Shown in pieces: positions 33,824-42,802 of a stretch of DNA of 64,000 nucleotides. Positions within the stretch are counted from its first letter, which is position 1. Each line of letters starts with the position of its first letter. The notes below the pieces were generated by a model. It worked only from the letters and a program-made list of their open reading frames with translations, had not been told where the DNA came from and ran no database searches. Made by a program: the position numbers and the translations under genes. Source of the stretch: Actinomadura sp. NBRC 104412 (lineage in GTDB: Bacteria > Actinomycetota > Actinomycetes > Streptosporangiales > Streptosporangiaceae); assembly GCF_030269515.1 (NCBI RefSeq), contig NZ_BSTM01000020.1, positions 82,636 to 146,635 of the forward strand, in the 5' to 3' direction.

Positions 33824-33886
33824 GCCTCATCCCGTTCCGTCGCTTCGGAGCCCTATTCTTCTCCGCTTCCGCCCCGCCTTAACGTC

Positions 33887-34942
33887 TCACACCCGATGAC
33901 CGGCAAGAACCGCGTGGTGGTCGATGTCGTCGTCCGGCCGCGGGTCCGGATGGACGAGAGCGCCCGCGAGGCGCGGCAGCGCGTGCATCAGGCGGTGCTC
34001 GGCGTCCACGGCGACGCGATGGGCCTCCACCAGGGTCGTGCCGGGGTCGATGACGACATCGCATTCGGCCCGCAGGCGGTGGCCGACCCAGCGCAAACGT
34101 ACCGATCCCACGTCCAGGACGCCGGGTGTCGCCGCGAGAGTCGCTTCGGCCTTGTCCACGAGGGCGGGATCCACGGCGTCCATGAGGCGGTGCCAGATTT
34201 CCCGGGCGGCCTGCCGGAGAACGAGCAGGATCACCAGGGTGATGAGCAGCCCGACGACCGGGTCCGCCCAGGGGAGGCCGAGCGCGACGCCTCCCGCGCC
34301 CAGCAGGACGGCCAGCGAGGTGAGGCCGTCCGTACGGGCGTGCAGTCCGTCCGCGACGAGTGCGGCGGAGCCGATGCGGCGCCCCACACGGATGCGGTAG
34401 CGGGCCACCAGTTCGTTGCCCACGAAGCCGGCCAGTGCGGCACCGGCCACGGTGAGCAGGTGACCCACCGGCTGCGGGTCGGCCAGGCGTTCGACGGCGG
34501 TGTACCCGGCGGCGATGGCCGAGGCCGCGATGGTGAGGACGATGACGACGCCCGCGATGTCCTCGGCCCGCCCGAACCCGTAGGTGTAGCGGCGGGTGGG
34601 CGGACGGCGGCCCAGTAGGAACGCGATGCCGAGCGGCACGGCGGTGAGGGCGTCGGCGCCGTTGTGAAGGGTGTCGCCCAGCAGCGCCACCGAGCCCGAA
34701 AGCGCCACCACCACGGCCTGCACCACCGTGGTGAGTGCCAGGACGGCCAGCGAGATCCACAGGGCGCGCATGCCCTCCGCGCTCGCTTCCAAGGCGGCGT
34801 CCACCTTGTCGGCGGCCTCGTGGGAGTGGGGACGCACGGCATGCTTTAAGCGGTGTGCCCAGCCGGCGCCATGCGCGTGCGCCCCTTCTCCGTTGTGACC
34901 GTGACCGTGGAGATCACCGTGTCCGTGGCCGTGTCCTTCCAT
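33887..34942 (-). CDS. Cation diffusion facilitator (CDF) metal exporter
   Basis: 351 residues. A His-rich N-terminus (MEGHGHGHGDLHGHGHNGEG) probably binds Zn2+ or a similar metal. Six transmembrane helices follow with the transport-site motif LLGDTLHNGADAL and the second site HARTDGLTS, then a cytoplasmic C-terminal dimerisation domain. CDF proteins exchange Zn2+/Cd2+/Co2+/Mn2+ for protons; the metal is not determined. ATG 34942 is favoured (the His-rich tail begins there), though ATG 34968 is in frame and ribosome sites are weak at both. The neighbours are CNNM/CorC genes on the same strand, so the region is metal-ion oriented. Confidence 0.92.
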   Translation of the reverse strand: MEGHGHGHGDLHGHGHNGEGAHAHGAGWAHRLKHAVRPHSHEAADKVDAALEASAEGMRALWISLAVLALTTVVQAVVVALSGSVALLGDTLHNGADALTAVPLGIAFLLGRRPPTRRYTYGFGRAEDIAGVVIVLTIAASAIAAGYTAVERLADPQPVGHLLTVAGAALAGFVGNELVARYRIRVGRRIGSAALVADGLHARTDGLTSLAVLLGAGGVALGLPWADPVVGLLITLVILLVLRQAAREIWHRLMDAVDPALVDKAEATLAATPGVLDVGSVRLRWVGHRLRAECDVVIDPGTTLVEAHRVAVDAEHRLMHALPRLAGALVHPDPRPDDDIDHHAVLAGHRV

Positions 34943-35027
34943 CCGTCCAGGATGCGCCAAAGGCCCCATCGCAGCATCTCGACACCTACGTGACCTGTGC
35001 AGTCGCGACCGCGTCGCACCTGCCCGC

Positions 35028-36038
35028 TTAGTGCGGGTTGGTGGCCAGCAGTTCGGCGAGCAGGTCATCGAGGGTCACGATGCCCGCCAGCGCGCCCTGG
35101 GCGTCGTTCACCACGGCGAGCTGCGCGCGGTCGCGCCGGAGGCCGGCGACCGCGTCGAGGACGGTGGTCCCCTCGGTGAGGACGGGCGCCGGGTGGGCGA
35201 GCTCGGCCGCCCGCCGCTCGCCGTCGGGTTCGGTGACGGCCGCGCGGACGTGCACGATCCCCGCGACCCCGCCGCCGGAGTCGCGGACCACGATCCGGCT
35301 GTGGCCGCTCTCGGTGGCGATCCGCCGCACCTCGGCCGCGGTCGCGTCGGCGCCGATCGTGGTCACCGCGGTCACCGGGACGACCAGGTGGCCGACCGTC
35401 GCCTCCCTGGCGGCGATGGTGCGCCGCAGCAGCTCGTGGTCGTGCCGGCCGATCAGGCCGAGCCTGCGGGACTCGCCGAGCAGGTGGCGCAGCCGCTGCG
35501 GGTCGGTGTGGTCGTCCAGCTCGTCCTTGGGCGTGATCCGGACGAGCCGCAGCAGCCCGTTGGTGATGCCGTTGAGCGCGGCGAGCACCGGGCGCGACAC
35601 CTTGGCGAACGCCCGGAACGGCAGGGCGAGGATCAGCGCGGACCGCTCCGGGTAGGCGATGGCCCACGACTTGGGCGCCATCTCCCCGATGACCATGTGC
35701 AGGAAGGTCACCACGGCGAGCGCGACGCCCAGCGCGGCGGCCTTGGAGCCGGCCTCGGGCACGCCGAGCGCGTGCAACGGCGGTTCCAGGACGTGCTCGA
35801 ACGCGGGTTCGGTGACGATGGCCAGGCCCAGCGAGCACATGGTGATGCCGAACTGCGCCCCGGCGAGCATCAGCGACAGCTCGCGGGTGCCCGCCAGCGC
35901 CGCCGCGGCGGGACGGCTGCCCCGGGCCGCGGCGCGTTCGAGCTGCGGCCGGTTGGCCCCGACCAGCGCGAACTCGGCGGCCACGAAGAAGCCGTTGCCG
36001 ATCAGCAGCAGCACCGTGACCAGCAGCGTGGTGATCAC
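35028..36038 (-). CDS. CNNM/CorC-family protein (HCC family), short form
   Basis: 336 residues. An N-terminal CNNM/DUF21 membrane domain with about four helices (LLVTVLLLIGNGFFVAAEFALV; FGITMCSLGLAIVTEP; VIGEMAPKSWAI) is followed by two CBS domains (LVVPVTAVTTIGADATAAEV; LAGIVTLDDLLAELLA). The CorC/HlyC C-terminal domain is absent; the protein ends right after the second CBS. These proteins are implicated in Mg2+/Co2+ transport or its regulation. Its GTG start overlaps the stop of the upstream paralogue by 4 nt, so they are made as a pair. Confidence 0.9.
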   Translation of the reverse strand: MITTLLVTVLLLIGNGFFVAAEFALVGANRPQLERAAARGSRPAAAALAGTRELSLMLAGAQFGITMCSLGLAIVTEPAFEHVLEPPLHALGVPEAGSKAAALGVALAVVTFLHMVIGEMAPKSWAIAYPERSALILALPFRAFAKVSRPVLAALNGITNGLLRLVRITPKDELDDHTDPQRLRHLLGESRRLGLIGRHDHELLRRTIAAREATVGHLVVPVTAVTTIGADATAAEVRRIATESGHSRIVVRDSGGGVAGIVHVRAAVTEPDGERRAAELAHPAPVLTEGTTVLDAVAGLRRDRAQLAVVNDAQGALAGIVTLDDLLAELLATNPH

Positions 36039-37372
36039 GCGGGCTCACCTCCCGCGGCGGGGACGAGGTCGACCGTGCGCAGCCGCACCTCGTCGGGGAC
36101 GCGGCGGCGCACGGTGACGACCTCCAGCACGACGCCCGTGCCGTCGTCCAGGCCGATCGCGAGCCGGTCGCCGGGCGACGGCAGCCGCCGCAACCGGGCC
36201 ATGACCAGGCCGCCGAGGGTGTCGTAGGCGTCGCCTTCGGGCAGGTCCAGGCCGGTCAGCCGGCCCACCTCGTCGATGCGCATGCCGGCGTCCACGACCC
36301 AGGAGCCGTCGGCGGCGGCGGTCGGGGCGGCCTCGGCGGCGTCGGTCTCGTCGGTGATCTCGCCGACCAGCTCCTCGGCGATGTCCTCGAAGGTGAGGAT
36401 GCCGGCGAGGCCGCCGTACTCGTCGACGACGCAGGCGAACTCCTCGCCGGTCTCGCGCATCTGCTCGATCACGCCGTACAGGGGCTGGCTGCCCGCCACC
36501 AGCAGGGGCTTGCGGGCGATGCGGCGGATCGGGGTACGCGAGGACAGCGTGTCGTCGGCCACCTCGCGGGCGCCCGCGACGCCGACGACGTCGTCCACGT
36601 CCTGCCCGTACACGGGGTAGCTGGTGTGGCCGGTCTCGGCGATCAGCGCGACCAGCTCGGCGACGGTGGCGTCGCCCGGCAGCCCGCGGACCTCGGGGCG
36701 CGGCACCATCACCTCGTCCGCGGTCCGGTCGCCGAACGACAGGGCGCGCTCCAGCACGCCCGACAGGTCGGCGGGCAGCAGCCCGGCGCTGTACGAGCGG
36801 CCGATGATCTCGCCGAGCTCCTCCAGGGTGGCGCCGCTGTGCGTGGTCTCCACCGGTTCGACGCCGACGGCGCGCAGCAGCCGTTCGGCGGCCCGGTCGA
36901 ACAGCCGGATGATCGGGCCGAACACCGCCAGGTACACCAGCGTGGACGCGGACAGCGCGCGGGCCAGCGACTCGGCGCGGGCCAGCGCCAGGTTCTTCGG
37001 GAACAGCTCGCCCAGCAGCATCTGGATCAGCGTGGCGAGCGCGAACCCGGTGCCCAGCGCGATCGCTCCGGTGGCGCCGGGCGGCACGCCCGCGGCCCGT
37101 AGCAGCGGCTCGATCAACTCGGCGAGCGCGGGTTTGGCGATGAAGCCGACCACCAGGGTCGTCATGGTGATGCCGAGCTGGGCGCCCGACAGCATGAACG
37201 AGAGCCGGCCGACGACCTTCAGGGCCCGCCTCGCGGCGGCGTCCCCCTGGTCGGCCCGCTGGGTGAGGCGCGCCCTGTCGGCGGCCACGAACGCGAATTC
37301 CTGGGCCACGAAGTAGCCGGTCGCCGCGGTCAGCACGATCACGGCGAGGATCCCGAGGACGGCGGTCAGCAC
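36035..37372 (-). CDS. CNNM/CorC-family protein (HCC family), full-length
   Basis: 445 residues: CNNM membrane domain (AVIVLTAATGYFVAQEFAFVA; GITMTTLVVGFIAKPAL; LLGELFPKNLALARAE), tandem CBS domains (MVPRPEVRGLPGDATVAELV; VVDEYGGLAGILTFEDIAEEL) and a C-terminal CorC/HlyC domain with VDAGMRIDEVGRLTGLDLP. Members of this family affect Mg2+/Co2+ homeostasis. It is the first gene of a two-gene unit with the shorter paralogue. GTG start at 37372 with a weak GGTGGG upstream. Confidence 0.92.
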   Translation of the reverse strand: MLTAVLGILAVIVLTAATGYFVAQEFAFVAADRARLTQRADQGDAAARRALKVVGRLSFMLSGAQLGITMTTLVVGFIAKPALAELIEPLLRAAGVPPGATGAIALGTGFALATLIQMLLGELFPKNLALARAESLARALSASTLVYLAVFGPIIRLFDRAAERLLRAVGVEPVETTHSGATLEELGEIIGRSYSAGLLPADLSGVLERALSFGDRTADEVMVPRPEVRGLPGDATVAELVALIAETGHTSYPVYGQDVDDVVGVAGAREVADDTLSSRTPIRRIARKPLLVAGSQPLYGVIEQMRETGEEFACVVDEYGGLAGILTFEDIAEELVGEITDETDAAEAAPTAAADGSWVVDAGMRIDEVGRLTGLDLPEGDAYDTLGGLVMARLRRLPSPGDRLAIGLDDGTGVVLEVVTVRRRVPDEVRLRTVDLVPAAGGEPA

Positions 37373-37767
37373 GACCCACCGCCGGGTCTATGACTGGGGT
37401 CCGACACCGCGGACTCTCAACTCCTCTCACCTCGACAGTAGGAGCAACGTCACCTCATACCAGGTGGTTCCCGGTTGACAACCCGTCGTGAGGTGATGAT
37501 CGCCTCATCCCGCGACGGCGGCGGCCGGAACCGGTCTCGCGATCACCGGTACCCCGGTTCCGGGTGATCATGGGACCGCCGGTCACGCCGCCCGTCTCGG
37601 GCGGTTGTGCCGGATAGTGTCACCGATCACACTGAAGAGGGAGTGCGCGCCGGAAACTGGGGTCGCGGGGCGCCGATGGAGGCGGATCCCGGACCGGCGG
37701 GTCCGGCGGCGGGGATCGCAGTGAACGAGAGCGGGGCCGTCCGCGGAGCGGGCGGCGGACCGGCGGG
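37373..37767. promoter_or_regulatory. Divergent promoter region with overlapping dyads
   Basis: This gap drives the CorC pair leftward and the PknG operon rightward. It contains two overlapping inverted repeats: CCGGAACCGG (37525-37534) with CCGGTTCCGG (37554-37563), and GATCACC (37541-37547) with GGTGATC (37563-37569). Both stems cannot form fully at once. TTGACA at 37475-37480 resembles a -35 element but no good -10 follows at standard spacing. CACCTCA/TGAGGTG motifs near 37451 and 37489 form another inverted pair. Assignment as regulatory is inference. Confidence 0.4.
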
Positions 37768-39063
37768 ATGGAAGTGAGCGAGAGCGGGGCGGGCGCGACC
37801 GCGCCGATGAGCCGTGAGGGGATCGACCACGCGCTGCGCGCCCTGCGCGAGGAGAAGGACCGGATCTCCTCGGCGCTGCTCGACCTGGAGGACCACGAGG
37901 GCACCCGGCTGCTCAAGGGCGCCCGGCTGGCGGGCGAGACCTGGCGCCGGTGGGAGGACGCCAAGAAGGAGATCGCCTACGTCTGGCGGCTGTACGACGC
38001 CTACCAGCGGACGCTCGGCGCGGCGGCGGAGCTGCGCGAACGTCATCCCAGGCCCGGCTCGGCGGTGCTGGTGGAGCTGACCGGGCTGCTGGCGGGCGCG
38101 TCGGTCGAGGTGCCGGACGGTGAGATCCCGCTCGGGCGCAGGACGCTGCTGGGCGAGACCCGGGAGCGGATCACGCTGGACGAGGCCGTGTCCCGGATGT
38201 CGGACGGGTACTCGCGCGCGGCCGAGGTGATCGGGGCCGCGGACGCGGCGTGGACGGCGCTGCTGGTCCCGCTGGAGGACATCGAGGAGACCTGGCGCGA
38301 CACCGCGCGGCTGGCGCAGGGGCTGGACGGTTCGCGCCATCCCGAGCTGGACCGGCTCGGCCGCGAGCTGAGCGCGCTGGGGATCGCGGCCCGCACCGAC
38401 CCGCTGTCGCTGGTGGGCGGCGACGGCCGTCCCGACACCTCCGGCCTCGACCGGCTGCGGGACTCGCTGGAGGCGTTGCGCGCGTCGCTGGCCGAGGCGG
38501 CGCGGCTGCGGGACGGGTACGAGCAGCGGCTGGCGGCCGTCCAGGCGTCCATCGACGACGTGGAGGCGGCGGAGCGCCGTGCCAGGGAGGCGCGCACCAC
38601 GGCGGAGCTGAAGATCGCGTCGGCGGGGCTGCCGGAGCCGCCGGCGCAGGGCGGCGGGCTGCGGCACCGGCTGGCGGGCCTGGAGGAGCTGCGCCGCGGC
38701 GGGCGCTGGGCCGAGCTGGCGGCACGGGTGGCCGAGCTCGACCGCGCGACCGGTGCGGCGCTGGCACAGGCCGAGGACAACCTGAGGCTCAGCACCGGAC
38801 TGCTGGACCGGCGCGGTGAGCTGCGCGGCCGTCTGGAGGCGTACAAGGCCAAGGCGGCGCGCCTCGGCCTCGCCGAGGACGAACGGCTCACCGAGCTGTA
38901 CCAGCAGGCGCGTGACCTGCTGTGGACCGCTCCCTGCGACCTGCGCCGCGCCACGGCCGCCGTGGCGGCGTACCAGCGCGCCATCAGGGACCGCCGGGAC
39001 GGGCCTCGCTCCGGCGGCTCCGGCGGGGAACGGGACGAGAGCGAGACGGGAGCGGGCCGGTGA
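37768..39063 (+). CDS. Coiled-coil protein, first gene of the PknG operon
   Basis: 431-residue Ala/Glu/Arg-rich, mostly helical protein with no membrane segment and no recognised domain. Helical stretches include IDHALRALREEKDRISSALL and TWRRWEDAKKEIAYVWRLYD; long heptad-like regions follow (residues about 225-400), then a short Gly/Ser/Glu-rich tail. Its TGA is overlapped by the GTG start of the kinase gene (GTGA), so the two are translationally coupled. ATG 37768 precedes the helical region. It may be a scaffold or a substrate of the kinase; this is inference from position. Confidence 0.8.
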   Translation: MEVSESGAGATAPMSREGIDHALRALREEKDRISSALLDLEDHEGTRLLKGARLAGETWRRWEDAKKEIAYVWRLYDAYQRTLGAAAELRERHPRPGSAVLVELTGLLAGASVEVPDGEIPLGRRTLLGETRERITLDEAVSRMSDGYSRAAEVIGAADAAWTALLVPLEDIEETWRDTARLAQGLDGSRHPELDRLGRELSALGIAARTDPLSLVGGDGRPDTSGLDRLRDSLEALRASLAEAARLRDGYEQRLAAVQASIDDVEAAERRAREARTTAELKIASAGLPEPPAQGGGLRHRLAGLEELRRGGRWAELAARVAELDRATGAALAQAEDNLRLSTGLLDRRGELRGRLEAYKAKAARLGLAEDERLTELYQQARDLLWTAPCDLRRATAAVAAYQRAIRDRRDGPRSGGSGGERDESETGAGR

Positions 39064-41486
39064 GCGCGGCGGCGATGGCGGAGCCGTGCGGCCAGCCCGG
39101 CTGCTCGGGAAACGTCCAGGCGGACGGCTTCTGTGACGTGTGCGGCATGGCCCCGCCCGCCGCCGCTGCCGCCGCCCCTCCGGCCGCCGTCCCTCCGGCG
39201 GGTGGACCGGATCAGCCGCGGTTGCCCGGGTCGGCGCCGCCCGAGGCGGGGTCGGTGTCGCCGACGACCCCGTCCTCGATCCCGCCGTCCCCCGGATCGG
39301 CGGGTTCCGCGTCGGCGGGCTCTTCGTCGCGAAGCTCGTCCGGGCGTACGGCCACGCGCGGGACGATGAGCGGCGGCACCGGGTCGAGCGCGTCGGCGCG
39401 GCGCGGCATGCTCGGCGCCGGCTGGGTCGAGGTGCCGCCCGTCCCGTACCGCGACCCGGCCTCGGCGATCATGGAGAAGCCGGAGGTGCCGGAGAAGCGG
39501 CGGTTCTGCAGCCGCTGCGGCGAGCCCGTCGGGCGGTCGCGGGACGGGCGTCCCGGCCGGACCGAGGGCTTCTGCCGCGCCTGCGGCCACCCGTTCTCGT
39601 TCACCCCCAAGCTGCGGCCCGGCGAGCTGATCGGCGGCCAGTACGAGGTGCTGGGCTGCCTGGCGCACGGCGGCCTGGGCTGGATCTACCTGGCCCGCGA
39701 CCACAACGTGAGCGGCCGCTGGGTGGTGCTCAAGGGGCTGCTGGACACCGGCGACGCCGACTCGCTGGCCGCCGCGACCGCCGAGCGCGCGTTCCTGGCC
39801 GAGGTCGAGCACCCCAACATCGTCAAGATCTACAACTTCGTCCGGCACGGCGACTCCGGCTACATCGTCATGGAGTACGTCGGCGGCCGGTCGCTCAAGG
39901 ACATCCTGCTGGCCCGCCGCCGCGAGCTGGGCGAGCATGCCTCGCTGCCGCTCGGCCAGGTGATCGCCTACGGCCTCGAGGTGCTGCGCGCCCTCGGCTA
40001 CCTGCACGGCGTGGGGCTGCTCTACTGCGACTTCAAGCCCGACAACGCGATCCAGTCGGAGGAGCAGCTCAAGCTGATCGACCTGGGCGGGGTGCGGCGC
40101 GCGTTCGACGTCAACAGCCCGATCTTCGGGACGCCCGGCTACCAGGCGCCGGAGATCGCCGACGCCGGTCCCTCGGTGTCCTCCGACCTGTACACGGTGG
40201 GCCGCGCGCTGGCCGTGCTGAGCTTCCCGTTCCGCGGGTACACCGGCCGCCACCTGCGCAGCCTGCCGCCCCGGGACGAGGTGCCGCTGCTGGTGCGGCA
40301 CGAGTCGTACTACCGGCTGCTGCGCCGCGCCACGCACATGGACCCGGCGCGCAGGTTCCAGAGCGCGGCGGAGATGGCCGAGCAGCTCACCGGCGTGCTG
40401 CGCGAGGTGCTGTCGGCCGACGACGGGCGGCCGAGGTCCGCGCCGTCCACGCTGTTCGGGCCGGAGCAGCACACCGCGGGCACGGAGATCATCAGCCTGC
40501 CGCGGATGCGGGGCGCCCGTGGCGCCGCGGGCTCGCCGAACGGGGCGCAGGCCCCCGTGCTGGCGCCGCTCGCGCCCGTCACCGCCGCGGCGGCGCTGCC
40601 CGCCCCGCTGGTGGAGAGCGGTGACCCGGCGGCGGGCTTCCTCGCCGGGCTCACCGGCCGCGATCCGCACGAGCTGGCCGCCGCGCTCGCCGCCGCCCCC
40701 ATGCCGTCCCTGGAGGTGTCCCTGGCACTGGCCCGGGTGCGGATCGAGCTGGGCGCGCTCGACGAGGCGGGCCGCCTCCTGGACGACATCGCGGCGCGGC
40801 ACCCCGACGACTGGCGCGCCGACTGGTACCGGGGCGCCGCCGCGCTGGCCGGGCACCGCTTCGCCGACGCCATCGCGATCTTCGACGATCTGTACGATCT
40901 GATGCCGGGGGAGACGGCGCCGAAGCTCGCCCTGGCGTTCTGCCACGAGTACGCGGGCGACACCGTGCAGGCCGCGCGCTACTACGAGACCGTCTGGCGG
41001 ACCGATCCCACGTACGTGAGCGCCGCGTTCGGCCTGGCCCGGGTACGGCTGGCCGTGCGCGACCGCAAGGGCGCTCTGGAAGCGCTCGACTCCGTTCCCC
41101 GTATCTCAAGCAACTACATCAACGCGCAGCTCGCGTGCGTCGTCGCGACCGTGCGGGGACGCACCCCCGGAGAGCTGACCGCCGCCGCCCTGACCGAGGC
41201 GGGCCGCCGCCTGGAGAACCTGCGCCTCGACACCGAGCGTTACAACTCCTTCGCCGCCGAGGTGCTGGAGGCGGGTCTGGCCTGGGTCCGCGCGTCCAGC
41301 CGTCCGCTGGTGCCCGGCCCGCGGCACCCGGGGGAGGACCTGCTGGGCACGCCCCTCACCGAACCGGCGCTGCGGCGCAGGCTGGAGGAGATCTACCGGC
41401 TGCTGGCCAAGCTCGCCGACGGCTACGACGCCCGCCACGACCTGGTGCGGCGGGCCAACGCGGTCCGGCCGAGGACGCTGTTCTGA
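39060..41486 (+). CDS. pknG: PknG-like serine/threonine protein kinase (zinc ribbon, rubredoxin-like, kinase, TPR)
   Basis: 808 residues. An extra N-terminal zinc ribbon (CGQPGCSG...FCDVCG) is followed by a low-complexity Pro/Ser linker, a rubredoxin-like Cys4 region (FCSRCGEPVG...FCRACGHPF, about residues 149-180), the kinase domain from about 191, and a TPR-type helical C-terminus (about 510-808). Kinase motifs are of the PknG kind: CLAHGGLGWIYLARD, YCDFKPDNAI (HRD replaced by YCD) near residue 322, LIDLGGVR (DLG for DFG), GTPGYQAPE. No membrane segment. PknG in mycobacteria controls glutamate metabolism through GarA/FhaB and is encoded with glnX and glnH, as here. The GTG start overlaps the preceding stop. 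Confidence 0.92.
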   Translation: MSAAAMAEPCGQPGCSGNVQADGFCDVCGMAPPAAAAAAPPAAVPPAGGPDQPRLPGSAPPEAGSVSPTTPSSIPPSPGSAGSASAGSSSRSSSGRTATRGTMSGGTGSSASARRGMLGAGWVEVPPVPYRDPASAIMEKPEVPEKRRFCSRCGEPVGRSRDGRPGRTEGFCRACGHPFSFTPKLRPGELIGGQYEVLGCLAHGGLGWIYLARDHNVSGRWVVLKGLLDTGDADSLAAATAERAFLAEVEHPNIVKIYNFVRHGDSGYIVMEYVGGRSLKDILLARRRELGEHASLPLGQVIAYGLEVLRALGYLHGVGLLYCDFKPDNAIQSEEQLKLIDLGGVRRAFDVNSPIFGTPGYQAPEIADAGPSVSSDLYTVGRALAVLSFPFRGYTGRHLRSLPPRDEVPLLVRHESYYRLLRRATHMDPARRFQSAAEMAEQLTGVLREVLSADDGRPRSAPSTLFGPEQHTAGTEIISLPRMRGARGAAGSPNGAQAPVLAPLAPVTAAAALPAPLVESGDPAAGFLAGLTGRDPHELAAALAAAPMPSLEVSLALARVRIELGALDEAGRLLDDIAARHPDDWRADWYRGAAALAGHRFADAIAIFDDLYDLMPGETAPKLALAFCHEYAGDTVQAARYYETVWRTDPTYVSAAFGLARVRLAVRDRKGALEALDSVPRISSNYINAQLACVVATVRGRTPGELTAAALTEAGRRLENLRLDTERYNSFAAEVLEAGLAWVRASSRPLVPGPRHPGEDLLGTPLTEPALRRRLEEIYRLLAKLADGYDARHDLVRRANAVRPRTLF

Positions 41487-41547
41487 GGATGGACGGGTGC
41501 TGACGATGGACGGGTGCTGACGATGGGCGGGTGCTGACGATGGGCGG
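41485..41547 (+). repeat. 17-nt tandem repeat forming three micro-ORFs before the PP2C gene
   Basis: Units at 41485-41501, 41502-41518 and 41519-41535, plus a partial fourth, follow the form GACGATGGACGGGTGCT. Because 17 is not a multiple of 3, each unit shifts frame, and each contains ATG-GAC/GGC-GGG-TGC-TGA, a complete four-codon ORF (MDGC, MDGC, MGGC; ATGs at 41489, 41506, 41523). Each stop is separated from the next ATG by only CG. The fourth ATG (41540) opens the phosphatase gene. The pknG stop (TGA 41484-41486) stands in the same TGA-NN-ATG relation to the first micro-ORF. All of this is read directly; a regulatory role is inference. Confidence 0.9.
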
Positions 41548-42802
41548 CGCGGGCACCGGTCCCGGCGGTGACGGCGGACCCTCCGGCGAGGGGATCGCCA
41601 CGTCCTGCCCCGCCTGCGGCGAGCCCCTCGACCCGTCCGACCGGTTCTGCGAGGCATGCGGGAAGTCGCGGGCGGGGCCGCGTGCCGTCATCGAGATCCC
41701 CGAGATCCGGCCCGAGGCGGTGCTGGAGACCTCGTCCCGCCGCGTGCGCCCCGCGCCGCCCGCCGAGTGCGCGGACTGCGGCGCCACCGGCATCGACCGG
41801 GACGGCTACTGCGAGCAGTGCGGGCTGCGCCAGCCCACCGGCAACGAGCACGTCGAGATCGAACTGGCGGGGCCTGTGCGGGACGGCCCTGTCCGCGCCG
41901 CCGGGGTGAGCGACCTGGGTCATCGCCGCAGCCGTAATGAGGACGCCCTGGCCATGGCGGCGCTTCCCCGTACCGTGTGCGCGGTGGTGTGCGACGGCGT
42001 CGCGTCCGCCCCCGGATCGGACCAGGCCGCGCAGGTCGCCGCCGACACCGGCACGGTCGGGCTCGCCGACCTGCTGGTGGCCGGGTACGACGCCGTGGCG
42101 GCCACGCGCGGGGCGATCCAGCGCGCGGGCGGTGCCGTCGCCAGGCTCTCGGACACCCGCCACAACCCGCCCGCCTGCACCTACGTGTCGGCCGTCGTGT
42201 CCCAGGAGTCCGTCACGGTCGGCTGGGTGGGCGACAGCCGCGCCTACTGGGTCGGCGCGCCCGCCGGGAACAACGGGCACGGCGGGTCGGCGCTGCTGAC
42301 CCGGGACGACTCGTGGGCCGACCTGATGATCGCGCGGCGGGCGATGTCCGAGGAGGCGGCGCGCGCCGATCCCCGGGCGCACCTGCTGACCGGCTGGCTG
42401 GGAGCGGACGCCGAGACGTCCGCCCCCCACACCGTGACGTTCCGTCCGCGCGGCCCCGGCATGGTGGTCATCTGTAGTGACGGGCTCTGGAACCACCTGC
42501 CCGAGCCGTCCGAGCTCGAATCCGCGCTGCGCGAGGCGCCCCTCGCGGAAGGCGGGCTGCTCGCCGCGGCGCGCGGGCTCGTCCAGGCGGCCCTCGACGC
42601 CGGCGGGCACGACAACGTGACGGTCGTGCTGATCCCGTTCCCGCCCATCTCCCCCACGTCCGGCCCGGCCTCCGCTCGTCCCGCCGAATGGGCGTCACCC
42701 GCTCCCGCTCCCACCCCTGTCCCGTGTCCCCCATCTCCGGACCCGCCGTTCCCGCCCCCGCCGGGTCCGGACGGAACCTCCAGGGAGCCCTCCCATGAGT
42801 AG
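41540..42802 (+). CDS. PP2C-type protein phosphatase with two zinc ribbons
   Basis: 420 residues from ATG 41540 (GTG 41531 in the same frame is possible). Two N-terminal zinc ribbons (CPACGEPLD...FCEACG and CADCGATG...YCEQCG) precede a PP2C/PPM phosphatase domain with GHRRSRNEDA, CDGVASAPG (metal Asp), WVGDSRAYWV, CSDGLWNHL (metal Asp) and GHDNVTVVL. The C-terminus is a Pro-rich tail. No membrane segment. It likely reverses phosphorylation by the upstream PknG-like kinase. The stop overlaps the VWA gene by 8 nt. Translation may depend on stepping through the micro-ORF repeat immediately upstream. Confidence 0.9.
   Translation: MGGAGTGPGGDGGPSGEGIATSCPACGEPLDPSDRFCEACGKSRAGPRAVIEIPEIRPEAVLETSSRRVRPAPPAECADCGATGIDRDGYCEQCGLRQPTGNEHVEIELAGPVRDGPVRAAGVSDLGHRRSRNEDALAMAALPRTVCAVVCDGVASAPGSDQAAQVAADTGTVGLADLLVAGYDAVAATRGAIQRAGGAVARLSDTRHNPPACTYVSAVVSQESVTVGWVGDSRAYWVGAPAGNNGHGGSALLTRDDSWADLMIARRAMSEEAARADPRAHLLTGWLGADAETSAPHTVTFRPRGPGMVVICSDGLWNHLPEPSELESALREAPLAEGGLLAAARGLVQAALDAGGHDNVTVVLIPFPPISPTSGPASARPAEWASPAPAPTPVPCPPSPDPPFPPPPGPDGTSREPSHE

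Noticed and set aside
39060..41486. Kinase gene as a pseudokinase because HRD reads YCD and DFG reads DLG
   Set aside because: Altered HRD and DFG motifs are normal for active PknG kinases, and the catalytic Asp and metal-binding Asp remain.
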